A stretch of 35,213 nt of DNA from Nodularia spumigena CCY9414. GTDB taxonomy: Bacteria; Cyanobacteriota; Cyanobacteriia; Cyanobacteriales; Nostocaceae. The position numbers and the translations under genes were made by a program. Location: contig NZ_CP007203.1 in assembly GCF_000340565.2 (NCBI RefSeq), forward strand, positions 2,062,288 to 2,097,500, read 5' to 3'. How positions within the stretch are numbered: the stretch's first letter is position 1; every line of letters starts with the position of its first letter. This document shows, piece by piece, positions 18,021-25,682 of this stretch. The notes under the pieces are model-generated. The model searched no databases, was not told the origin of the DNA, and worked only from the letters and a program-made list of their open reading frames with translations.

Positions 18021-19286
18021 TTAATAAATGGGCAAAATTAACCGCACGGCGCGATCGCCTAATAAATAGGTATAAAGCCAAGTGAGTAAAACTAGCAAGC
18101 GACTACGATATCCAGGTAAATATACCAGATGAACGCCTAACCAAATTACCCAAGGTAAGAAGCCTGTAAATGCAAAGTTACCAATTTTTCCTACCCCAGA
18201 ATAACAGCCAATAATTGCTAATCTACCTTTATTAAAATAACTAAAGGGTTTTGGTGATTTACCCCGCAGCTGTTGTTGAATATTGCGGGCGACTGTTACA
18301 CCTTGCTGAAGTGCGACTGGCGCAACCCCAGCTAATGGTTTACCATTTTGCTCTATATAAGCTAAATCCCCAATAGCATAGACGTTGGGTTGTTCTAGTA
18401 GTTGTAAGGTGGGATGAACCGATAATTTTCCTTTTTTGGCTGTGGATATTTCCTCTGGTGTTTCGGGAGAGTTGGCTTCTAACCCCGCAGTCCAAATTAC
18501 TGTTGCGGTGGGAATTATTTCGTTGTTTTGCAGGTGTACAGATTCTTTGGTGACTTGACTAACTCTGGTTTGCAGGTAAACTTCTACACCTAATTGAGTT
18601 AATCTCTTGTAAGTATAGACTCCCAGTTTTTTGGGTAGTTCGGCTAAGAGGCGATCGCCTGACTGAATTACAATTAATCTCAGTTGCTGTAAATCTAATG
18701 TGGGATAATCCCGGCGAAATTTACCGCGTAGCATTTCTATCAAAGCACCGGCGATTTCTACCCCAGTCGCACCACCACCGACAATGGTAAATGTTAGCAG
18801 TTGTTGGCGTATCTCTGGATCAGATTCCTGGCTAGCGAGTTCCAAACAAGCCAGAATCCGGTGGCGTAATTTAATAGCTTCTGCTAAAGTTCTCAGAGAA
18901 AAGGCATATTCTGACGCGCCAGTTACACCTAAATACTGAGTTTTGCTTCCAGTTGCTAGTACGAGAAAATCATAGGCGATCGCACAACGATCTGTCTTGA
19001 CAATCTGGGCTTTAAAATCAATGCGCTGTACCTCCGCCCATAAAAACCGAGTTTTGGGCTTGTGCTGGTGTCGTTTCCCAGAAAATCGCCGGATAATCGT
19101 GCGAATAGGGTAAGCAATATATTCTGGTTCTAGTTGACTTGTGGCGACCTGATACAGTAGTGGTACAAAAGTATGATAGTTATGGCGATCGATTAAACAG
19201 ACATCTGCTCCAGAATTAGCTAAAGATTGAGCAGTTTGCAATCCACCAAATCCAGCGCCAACTATGACAATGCGGGGAGTTTGCAA
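18021..19286 (-). CDS. Type II NAD(P)H dehydrogenase (NDH-2)
   Basis: 421 aa flavoprotein that passes electrons from NAD(P)H to membrane quinone without pumping protons. FAD-binding GAGFGG at 10-15 followed by the acidic strand end LIDRHNYHTFVPLLYQVAT; NAD(P)-binding GGGATG at 170-175 within FTIVGGGATGVEIAGAL; second FAD motif VYAIGDLA near 305; the C-terminal amphipathic/hydrophobic region (HLVYLPGYRSRLLVLLTWLYTYLLGDRAVRLILP) is the usual membrane-binding part. Cyanobacteria have several (ndbA-C) and the subtype cannot be set by eye. First gene of an operon with the DoxX gene. Confidence 0.93.
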   Translation of the reverse strand: MQTPRIVIVGAGFGGLQTAQSLANSGADVCLIDRHNYHTFVPLLYQVATSQLEPEYIAYPIRTIIRRFSGKRHQHKPKTRFLWAEVQRIDFKAQIVKTDRCAIAYDFLVLATGSKTQYLGVTGASEYAFSLRTLAEAIKLRHRILACLELASQESDPEIRQQLLTFTIVGGGATGVEIAGALIEMLRGKFRRDYPTLDLQQLRLIVIQSGDRLLAELPKKLGVYTYKRLTQLGVEVYLQTRVSQVTKESVHLQNNEIIPTATVIWTAGLEANSPETPEEISTAKKGKLSVHPTLQLLEQPNVYAIGDLAYIEQNGKPLAGVAPVALQQGVTVARNIQQQLRGKSPKPFSYFNKGRLAIIGCYSGVGKIGNFAFTGFLPWVIWLGVHLVYLPGYRSRLLVLLTWLYTYLLGDRAVRLILPIY

Positions 19287-19360
19287 CTTTCCTCTCCTAA
19301 TTTAGCTAGTTGGTTAAGTTTATATAAACTATATTAATTTTTATCTCAAGATAAAAAATA

Positions 19361-20779
19361 TTACAATCTACTATAGGTAGAAAAGTTGCCCGACGATACA
19401 ATTTTCACTTCTAGCGTAAAAATACTACCTTTTCCCACCTGACTTTCAACTTTCAGATGCGCTTGATGTTTTTGGGCGATCGCCACAGCTATAGCTAACC
19501 CCAGCCCTGTGCTTACGGTTTTACAAGAGCGTAGGCGCAGCCCGCCGTAGGCATCGCTATCAACACGGTAAAAGCGATCAAAAATTCGCTTCTGATCAGC
19601 AAGCTCAATCCCAACTCCCGTATCTTTTACTGCAATTAGAGCAGTGTAATCACTCTTGACTAAGTTAACAGTTACATATCCCCCACTGGGTGTATACTGG
19701 ATGGCATTGGCAATCAAATTTGACACTAAACGGTAAAGTTGCGATTCATTACCTAAAGTGTAAACCTCGCAAGTGGGAATTTGGCAGGTTAAATTAATAT
19801 CAGCAGCAGTAGCCATCTCTAAAAATTCTTCGGTCAAATCGCTCACCACATCATTTAAGCAACAGGGCTGAAAAGGTTTTGCACCTGAATTTTGCTCCAG
19901 ACTGGTTAACAAGAGTAAGTCAGCGATTAAATGGCTCAATCGTCGTCCTTGTCGCTCAACAGTATGAAGCATGATTTGTATATCTTGTTGATTGGATTGC
20001 GGTATGCGGAGGATAGCTTCCACAGTCGCCAACAAACTAGCCAGAGGCGATCGCAATTCATGGGCAGCATTTGCAGTAAACTGTTGCTGTTGCTGATAGG
20101 ACTGGTAAATTGGCTGCATTGCTAAACCTGAAAGCCACCAACTGGAAGTAGCAACTAAGCTCAGAGCAATAGGCAACCCAATCGCCATAATCCATTGAAT
20201 CCGCCTGATTTCTGCATCAAAATGTTCTAAAGTGCGGCCAATTTGCAAATAGCCCCAGGATGAATCAGCATTGGCTTCATTAGTTAAAGGATGGGTATTA
20301 GCACTATGCAAAATTGTAGTGAATTGGTGATAGCGAATGCCCTTAGCCGTGCGAAAAGTTTGCCATGAACTGCGGTTGAGAGTTGGCGGCAGAGATAGCG
20401 GTTGATTGGGTGAAAAAGCCAGGAGTTTCCCTTGATGATTAAACAGACGAATATAATATGTAGTGCGATCGCTAATGCCGATAGTGTGCCGTTGAATCAG
20501 CGTTGGGGTAGCCTTGCAGGGTTGTCCACTCAAACAAAGATCAGGAAAAATTTGTTGCAACACCGCAGTCGGTTCTTCAGAAGGCGGTAACAGTGGTTCA
20601 ACGCTATCGTGTAAAGTTCCAGCAATTGATTCAATTTCGCGCTCCATTCCTGCCCACTTTGTTTGTACCATTGCGCGATACATCCCCAAACCAGAAACAC
20701 TCAAAATCACACCCATAACTCCCGCATACCAGAGGGCTAACCGTAGACGACTGCGCCGAAAAAGAGAGTAGCTATTCAT
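19361..20779 (-). CDS. rppB: Sensor histidine kinase, RppB/NrsS type
   Basis: 472 aa from the ATG at 20779; that ATG overlaps the rppA stop by 8 bp (ATGAATAG), the arrangement expected for translational coupling. A longer frame reaches 20836 but would overlap rppA further. Layout: first transmembrane segment about 14-37, external sensor domain about 40-190 with a C-x5-C pair (C82, C88) that could bind metal or sense redox, second transmembrane segment about 196-220, HisKA with H240 in NAAHELRSPLASL, N-box NLIANAIQYTPSGG, G1 KDTGVGIE, and a GLGLAIAVAIAQKH G2 box. In Synechocystis RppB/NrsS pairs have been linked to redox control of photosynthesis genes and to nickel sensing for an efflux operon. 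The pump 4 kb away makes a metal signal attractive here, but that is inference. Confidence 0.88.
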   Translation of the reverse strand: MNSYSLFRRSRLRLALWYAGVMGVILSVSGLGMYRAMVQTKWAGMEREIESIAGTLHDSVEPLLPPSEEPTAVLQQIFPDLCLSGQPCKATPTLIQRHTIGISDRTTYYIRLFNHQGKLLAFSPNQPLSLPPTLNRSSWQTFRTAKGIRYHQFTTILHSANTHPLTNEANADSSWGYLQIGRTLEHFDAEIRRIQWIMAIGLPIALSLVATSSWWLSGLAMQPIYQSYQQQQQFTANAAHELRSPLASLLATVEAILRIPQSNQQDIQIMLHTVERQGRRLSHLIADLLLLTSLEQNSGAKPFQPCCLNDVVSDLTEEFLEMATAADINLTCQIPTCEVYTLGNESQLYRLVSNLIANAIQYTPSGGYVTVNLVKSDYTALIAVKDTGVGIELADQKRIFDRFYRVDSDAYGGLRLRSCKTVSTGLGLAIAVAIAQKHQAHLKVESQVGKGSIFTLEVKIVSSGNFSTYSRL

Positions 20780-21467
20780 GAGAATTAAAGCGATAGCCAG
20801 CACCAGGAACAGTTTCAATCGGGCAGGGACAGCCATAATTTGCTAACTTGCGACGTAGTAAGCGCATTTGTGCCGCAACTACATTACTAATCGGCTCTTC
20901 GTCCATGTCCCAAAGTTGTTGACGCAATTTGCTACCGGGAATGATGCGATTGGGGTTCTGCATCAAATACATGAGCAACTGAAATTCTTTGGTAGTTAAG
21001 GGAATAACTAAGGGCGTAGATCCATCGGAATTTACTTGAAGGACATTATTTGCTGTATCCAGAGTAAAACCTGCAACAGTTAGGGTGGACGGTTGTAGTT
21101 GAGGCGATCGCCTCTGAAGGGCGCGCAACCGTGCCAGCAATTCTTCCATCACAAACGGTTTGACTAAATAATCATCCGCGCCCGCATCCAGCCCTGCGAC
21201 ACGATTTTCAGGCTGCCCCAAAGCAGTCAGCATCAGCACTGGTAAGGGATTTTGGTGTAGTCTGAGCTTCTGACATAACTGTAATCCCGACATTTCCGGC
21301 AGTAGCCAATCAACAATAGCAACTGTGTAGTCTGTCCACTGGCTTTCAATACAGAGCCATGCTTCAGTGCCATCTGTTACCCAATCCACCACATATCGTT
21401 CGCTAATTAGGACTTGCTTGATTGCCAGTCCCAAATCCGCTTCATCTTCCACCAGTAAAATTCGCAT
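20772..21467 (-). CDS. rppA: OmpR-family response regulator, RppA/NrsR type
   Basis: 231 aa. Receiver domain 1-115 with acidic pocket E7/D8, phospho-acceptor D53, T81 and K103 (VKPF). Winged-helix DNA-binding domain about 125-229, with LTTKEFQLLMYLMQNPNRIIP and the final ETVPGAGYRF hairpin. The RALQRRSPQLQP linker and the NVVAAQMRLLRRKL helix are typical of RppA/NrsR. It is followed by rppB with an 8-bp overlap. Its start codon lies only 34 bp behind the vapC stop codon, and those 34 bp plus its first ten codons are repeated next to the efflux operon at 25524-25590. It thus appears to have lost its own promoter region and may now be read from the vapBC promoter. Confidence 0.92.
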   Translation of the reverse strand: MRILLVEDEADLGLAIKQVLISERYVVDWVTDGTEAWLCIESQWTDYTVAIVDWLLPEMSGLQLCQKLRLHQNPLPVLMLTALGQPENRVAGLDAGADDYLVKPFVMEELLARLRALQRRSPQLQPSTLTVAGFTLDTANNVLQVNSDGSTPLVIPLTTKEFQLLMYLMQNPNRIIPGSKLRQQLWDMDEEPISNVVAAQMRLLRRKLANYGCPCPIETVPGAGYRFNSHE

Positions 21468-21501
21468 TGTTCCAGGAAATCAACCACGAGCTTGATTTTA
21501 C

Positions 21502-21897
21502 TCACCACGCTACTGCTTGTAGACTCTCCACTTCTTGAAAATGAGCATCGCGTGTTACTAGAATCAGAGCGTGTTGCAGTGCAAGAGATGCAATCCAGAT
21601 ATCGTTCTCAGGTAACGGACGACCCTTGAGCCTTAACTTGTTTTTGACCTCACCGTATTGCCGTGCGGTTTGAGCGTCACATCCCAATATCGTGCTGCTA
21701 ACAACTAGTTCATCAACTCTTGCCAAATTTGCTTCAACTCGCCCTGACTTTTTGGCTCCATAACACAACTCACCAATCACAAAACTTGGAATGAAAACTT
21801 CGTTGGCTTGAGCAAGATTGCTTTTGACGATCGCTTCATCTGCAAAAAGAGCAATGATGATGTTGGTATCGAGCAAATACCTACCACTCATCGACAT
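21502..21897 (-). CDS. vapC: VapC-type PIN-domain toxin
   Basis: 131 aa, typical PIN size; a probable RNase. The acidic residues expected in the active site are present: D10 (YLLDTN), E43 (IGELCYG), D99 (PENDIWIA) and D117 (TRDAHF). The start overlaps the end of the antitoxin gene by 17 bp; an internal ATG six bases in (MSGRYLLD) is equally possible. Target RNA unknown. Its 3' end coincides with the boundary of the duplicated rppA leader, so it is probably the outermost gene of an inserted cassette. Confidence 0.9.
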   Translation of the reverse strand: MSMSGRYLLDTNIIIALFADEAIVKSNLAQANEVFIPSFVIGELCYGAKKSGRVEANLARVDELVVSSTILGCDAQTARQYGEVKNKLRLKGRPLPENDIWIASLALQHALILVTRDAHFQEVESLQAVAW

Positions 21898-22108
21898 CTA
21901 CCCGTTCACAATCCTGCTCGATCGCCTCACGCATTACATGGAGATCGTCCGGAGGGATTGAACCTGCAAAACGTAGCAATTGCTGCCCTGGAGTTCCTCG
22001 AACTTCAGCTTTTACTAACGCTTGAGTAAATTCAAGCACTCGTTGTTGCAAGTGCTGCGGCATTATTTCTAGCCGTTTGATCACTTCATTGATAATGGAA
22101 ACACTCAT
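21881..22108 (-). CDS. vapB: VapB-type antitoxin (DUF2281-like)
   Basis: 75 aa, directly upstream of and overlapping vapC. The N-terminal part (INEVIKRLEIMPQHLQQRVLEFTQAL) matches the DUF2281-type antitoxin helix pair, and the acidic C-terminus (MREAIEQDCERVDVDEW) is the usual toxin-neutralising tail seen in cyanobacterial pairs. GAGGAGA lies just before the ATG as a good ribosome-binding site. Likely autoregulated with VapC, as is known for such pairs. Confidence 0.85.
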   Translation of the reverse strand: MSVSIINEVIKRLEIMPQHLQQRVLEFTQALVKAEVRGTPGQQLLRFAGSIPPDDLHVMREAIEQDCERVDVDEW

Positions 22109-22260
22109 TCTCTCCTCCTTTTCTTAAGGTCGTAGATAATCGCTGCGCCAACTCCATCAAAATCTCTCGCCCGTCCGCTTCATCGACTTGTTAGCTGGCT
22201 GGTAACACCTTTACTCAAAATCAAGGGCGTAGCGCATAAGGCTTTCAAGAAGTGTGAACA

Positions 22261-24573
22261 TTAATCATCGTCACTGTATGTCTGAAGTATAGACTGACAA
22301 TGTTCCAAATATCCACGATACTTAAATGTATTGGGATCATTGTCACCCAACATATCCAAATAGATTTGCTCGGCTTCTTGATAGAAAGGTCTTGCTTCAT
22401 TGTTTCTATTATTTGAACGATAGAGGTCTCCGAGGCTTTTCAAAGTCTTAGCAAGATGTTGAGGTTCTGCTGAGCGACATCTTTGCTCTTCTAATATTTT
22501 CAAAAGCAAGGGTTCTGCTTTTTTATAACCTTTCTTATAGCCTTTTTTTCGATCTTGGTAGAGTTGGACAAGATCAAGCATAGCTGGAATCAGCTTACGA
22601 TCCTCTTCAGGTAAATCATTTTGTAAATCTAGTGCTGTACGGTAAAAAGATTCTGCTTCTGCGAAACTTTCTTGTTCTTCCGCACGTTTTCCCCGAAGTC
22701 GGTATATTTGTGCCAGCTTGTGAATAGTCTTGATTACATATCGATTTTCGTCTCCCCACAAGCTCTTTTGTACTTTTAAGATTTCGCCTAAAATTGCTTC
22801 AGCATCGTCAAGTCGCCCTTGATTGCAATAAACATCTGCTAAACTTCTCTTGATTTCAGTGATAGGAGGATCTTCTTCTCTAAAGAAATTTCTTTGCAAT
22901 TCTAAAGCTTGTAGGTGCTGTTGTTCTGCTTCTTCCAAGTTTCCTTGAAGACGATATACAATTCCTAACTTATCCATGCTTCGAGCAATATCAGGATGCT
23001 CTCTACCTAAAAAATGCTCTTGTATCACTAAGGCTCTCTGCAATAAAAATTCTCCTTCGTCAAACCTTCCTTGAACACGATAAAGTGCTGCTAAGTTGAT
23101 AAAACTATGTACAATTTGAAGATTTTCTTCCCCTAACAAGTGTTTTCGTAAATCTAATCCTTTTAATAATAGGGGTTCTGCCTCTTCCAACTTTCCTTGA
23201 AGACGGTAGACCAAGCCCAGAAGATCAAAGCTCTCTGCAACATCAGAATGTTCTTCTCCGAAAATTTTTTGCCGTAACTCTAGAACTTCTTTCAGTATCG
23301 ATTCCGCTTCTATATATTGTCCTTGAAATAGATAGGATACTCCTAGTTCAACTAAGCAGGTAGCAAATGAGGGATGTGTTTTTCCTAAACGTTTCTGTAG
23401 TAAATCCACACTTTTCTCATGACAAGATTGATATAACTTATAAAAACCCTGAACGCGATAAAATTGACCCAACATCGAAAAAGACTGACTCAGGTCTTCA
23501 TCCTTGATTGCATCAGTCAGATTCTGTACTAATTCTTCTAAGTGAGGAATAGCATCCTTAACTGAATCAAAACTTTCACGGGTGAATATTCCAGGTTCAG
23601 TAGCGTATGTTCTCGGCACTGTTTTGGCGATTTCTACAAGAGCTGTGGCAAAGGCTTGCCTAAATTGATTTGAGTGTTCTGCCTCTTCCAGTTTCGCCTG
23701 TAAAAAACCTCTAATTAAGGGATGTATTTTATACAGAGGTTCTCCCTCTAACAATTGCTCAATTAAATGATGTTCGTAAAGTTGCTCGTTTGCAGTTTCA
23801 ATATCTAACTCTTGCCAATTTAGTGATTTACAGGCATACTCCACAAGTTCCCACGGAATACTAGTTGGTACAAATAAGCTCAAAAACTCGCCCATACGCT
23901 GTGATGTTGGTTTGAGTTCTTTCCAGCTTAATTCAAATACAGCTTTCACTCCTTGCAAAGGGATATCAACAGTTAACTGCGGCTGGTTAAGAAGTTCTCG
24001 CTGTTCCTCCAGTCGTTGCAACATTTTATCTAGTGACAAAAGAGGTTTTTTCCTTAAATATCGCCCTACCAACTGCAAACCCAAAGGTAGATAGCCTAGC
24101 CTCTTACACAATTCTTGTGCTTGCTGTTTTTCTTTTTGTACTCGTGTGTCACCGACCAACTTTGTTAAAAGATTCAACGCATCTTCTGGCGACAATACAT
24201 CCAAAGGTATTTCTTCGATATCGGGATCGAGATTTCGCAATCGTGTTGTTATTAACACCCGAAAACGTTTTACTTTTGGCAGTAATTGATAAAAGCTTTC
24301 TAAATTGACAACATCATCTAATACAACCAATACTAAACCTTCCGGCGGTTGCCAATTGTGCCAACACCACCACACTTGTTCTTCTAGTGGCTTTCCCTTT
24401 AATTCTTCAGGTATTTCTAATTTCAGAAATTGCTTAAACTGGTTGATAATCTCAGTCGCTAAGTTCCCTTCTCGTGCATTTAACCAGCAAATTCCACCGA
24501 GATAATCATCTTGATGTTGCCGTGCATATTGTGTCGCCAACTCTGTTTTACCCACACCACCCATGCCTGCCAC
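22261..24573 (-). CDS. STAND NTPase (NB-ARC) with kinesin-light-chain-like TPR repeats; true 5' end disputed
   Basis: From the first usable start, a GTG at 24573, 770 aa; but the frame stays open to 24726, right behind the in-frame TGA that ends the upstream 137-aa ORF. The GTG start is doubtful because it sits two codons before the P-loop (GMGGVGKT, 3-10), whereas the 51 codons before it encode the conserved NFVGRIDELAKIHEKL lead-in of this family and offer no ATG, GTG or TTG. Seen after the P-loop: Walker B VLVVLDD (81-87), sensor-1 LITTR (107-111), GxP-type LGYLPLGLQLVG (159-170), a winged-helix region to about 300, then about eight 42-residue TPRs (370-750) of the HP...A...LG.VYR.QG..EEAE type. 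Repeated KKGY residues near 680 show a small expansion. Proteins of this build act as signal sensors and often in anti-phage abortive systems; which applies here is unknown. Confidence 0.82.
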   Translation of the reverse strand: MAGMGGVGKTELATQYARQHQDDYLGGICWLNAREGNLATEIINQFKQFLKLEIPEELKGKPLEEQVWWCWHNWQPPEGLVLVVLDDVVNLESFYQLLPKVKRFRVLITTRLRNLDPDIEEIPLDVLSPEDALNLLTKLVGDTRVQKEKQQAQELCKRLGYLPLGLQLVGRYLRKKPLLSLDKMLQRLEEQRELLNQPQLTVDIPLQGVKAVFELSWKELKPTSQRMGEFLSLFVPTSIPWELVEYACKSLNWQELDIETANEQLYEHHLIEQLLEGEPLYKIHPLIRGFLQAKLEEAEHSNQFRQAFATALVEIAKTVPRTYATEPGIFTRESFDSVKDAIPHLEELVQNLTDAIKDEDLSQSFSMLGQFYRVQGFYKLYQSCHEKSVDLLQKRLGKTHPSFATCLVELGVSYLFQGQYIEAESILKEVLELRQKIFGEEHSDVAESFDLLGLVYRLQGKLEEAEPLLLKGLDLRKHLLGEENLQIVHSFINLAALYRVQGRFDEGEFLLQRALVIQEHFLGREHPDIARSMDKLGIVYRLQGNLEEAEQQHLQALELQRNFFREEDPPITEIKRSLADVYCNQGRLDDAEAILGEILKVQKSLWGDENRYVIKTIHKLAQIYRLRGKRAEEQESFAEAESFYRTALDLQNDLPEEDRKLIPAMLDLVQLYQDRKKGYKKGYKKAEPLLLKILEEQRCRSAEPQHLAKTLKSLGDLYRSNNRNNEARPFYQEAEQIYLDMLGDNDPNTFKYRGYLEHCQSILQTYSDDD

Positions 24574-24726
24574 AGCAGCAGAGATCGCTACGGAACGGGA
24601 TGTGTGTAATTTTTCGTGAATTTTGGCAAGTTCATCTATGCGTCCAACAAAGTTGGCGGAACCTTGATAAGGAATAATATATTTAGAGGGATTTAACTTT
24701 ATCCGTTCCCGTTCGGACGACTGTAG

Positions 24727-25140
24727 TCAAAACTGAAATGTATTTCCTGTTACTGTATTAATTCCACCTTTAATATTGATTCCTTTCCAGTTTTCAATTA
24801 CTGTCGAAAGTTGAGGATTAGCTCTATTCAATTCTCGCTCGACGATTTCCGCCACTTTCGGTTCTGATAGCACTAACTCTTTAGTTTCCTCAAGCAGTTT
24901 TTTTATATCTTCGTTATCTTTTGCAATTGCCTCAATTTCTAAATACACTGTGCCGTAATCTAGGGGGTATTGGTCTGAACCTTCTATAAGAAGTGCGGCA
25001 GTAGGGGAGTCCTGCTTGATTCGAGATAGCAACTCATTCGACTTAAAAAATACAGCATGAGTCACATTCTCTCCAACCTTAGTTAATGCTCCTGTTGCTA
25101 CGATACCTGCAAGTGCGATCAGAATAGTCAGAGGATCCAT
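24727..25140 (-). CDS. N-terminal part of the STAND protein, ended by in-frame UGA
   Basis: 137 aa. The first 25 residues include a hydrophobic stretch (LTILIALAGIVATGAL) that could insert in a membrane; then a helical, charged region (YLEIEAIAKDNEDIKKLLEETKEL) and an Asn/Gly-rich end (GINIKGGINTVTGNTFQF) of the type that links N-terminal effector-like regions to NB-ARC or other modules in cyanobacterial multidomain proteins. The stop is TGA followed by CTA, and the next codons continue in the same frame into the NB-ARC ORF without a start. Together the two would make one protein of 959 residues. Either a recent nonsense mutation or a leaky stop explains this. On its own it has no recognised activity. 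Confidence 0.7.
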   Translation of the reverse strand: MDPLTILIALAGIVATGALTKVGENVTHAVFFKSNELLSRIKQDSPTAALLIEGSDQYPLDYGTVYLEIEAIAKDNEDIKKLLEETKELVLSEPKVAEIVERELNRANPQLSTVIENWKGINIKGGINTVTGNTFQF

Positions 25141-25259
25141 TGATTGCTTCCTTAATAATAATTCGGTTTACAGTTTACCAAAAGACCAAAGGGCTTAAAC
25201 GCACCTAATCTAACCAACTCGAACCGCAAGTGCAAAAACTTGATGCGAAGCCGGCTAAC

Positions 25260-25407
25260 TATTTTGCTACCCATTTATTACAAAACGGCTACGACATCCC
25301 TACAGTGCAGCAATTACTGGGACACAAGGATGTAAAAACCACGATGATTTATTTATACCCATGTTCGGAATCGGGGTGGTAAGGCTGTGCGTAGCCCCCT
25401 TGATTAG
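25260..25407 (+). pseudogene. Remnant of an IntI-like tyrosine recombinase (C-terminus)
   Basis: Reads [19 protein letters not shown], then [13 protein letters not shown], which is the last part of integron-integrase-like tyrosine recombinases, with the LLGHxxxxTT box and the nucleophile Tyr of MIYTHV. A 4-bp tandem duplication (TTAT at 25349-25352 and 25353-25356) shifts the frame; after it, the other frame gives [16 protein letters not shown] and a stop, the standard C-terminus of this family. Upstream, the HxxRH box is gone (KPANYFATH instead), so only about the final 50 residues survive. Dead, but it shows that a site-specific recombinase once lay at this junction. Confidence 0.85.
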
Positions 25408-25471
25408 AATTACTGGCATATATTTTACATGAATTTTGAACACCTAAAATGGTACAAAGTTAACACCCTAG

Positions 25472-25521
25472 CTCATAGCCATAACACCACACAGCAGGCA
25501 AGTGGATTGCCGATGGGTATT
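25472..25521 (+). pseudogene. Fragment of the efflux adaptor gene
   Basis: Encodes HSHNTTQQASGLPMGIL, matching the HSHD...TTQQASGGLPMGIL part of the adaptor protein encoded at 25683-26348, with an internal deletion. It joins directly, without a spacer, to the inverted rppA fragment that follows. A 75-codon open frame across this junction (25429-25656) is chimeric and not a real gene. Confidence 0.85.
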
Positions 25522-25523
25522 CT

Positions 25524-25552
25524 GCTTCATCTTCCACCAGTAAAATTCGCAT
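25524..25552 (-). pseudogene. First ten codons of a second rppA copy
   Basis: 29 bases identical to 21439-21467, the start of rppA (MRILLVEDEA). The leader just upstream of the ATG (25553-25590) is also related to the leader of the intact gene (21468-21501), with several substitutions and small gaps. The remnant is oriented away from the efflux operon, the divergent layout known for nrsRS and nrsBACD in Synechocystis. Confidence 0.88.
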
Positions 25553-25594
25553 CACTTCAGGGAAATCAACCACAAAGCTCTGATCTTACAAAAA

Positions 25595-25624
25595 CATCTG
25601 CCATTTCACCTGGATTTCATCTGC
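25595..25624. promoter_or_regulatory. Candidate OmpR-type operator: three CAYCTG repeats
   Basis: CATCTG at 25595, CACCTG at 25607 and CATCTG at 25618, spaced 12 and 11 bp, about one helix turn. The last two form tandem 11-mers ATTTCACCTGG and ATTTCATCTGC. Direct repeats at 11-bp period are the binding mode of OmpR/PhoB-type regulators. They lie about 60-90 bp before the efflux start codon and upstream of the rppA remnant, where a shared divergent operator would be expected. The binding protein is inferred, not shown. Confidence 0.55.
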
Positions 25625-25682
25625 CCTTTGGCAAACTATGGACAACTTTTGTTTAATCCCGTATCCATTGTGAGGAGTGATT

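Noticed and set aside
24727-24729. UGA read as selenocysteine
   Set aside because: No SECIS-like hairpin is apparent right after the UGA, no selenoprotein family resembles this protein, and the position is in a linker rather than an active site.
25429-25656. 75-codon open frame before the efflux operon
   Set aside because: It is a chance frame across the junction of an adaptor fragment, an inverted rppA fragment and the promoter region.
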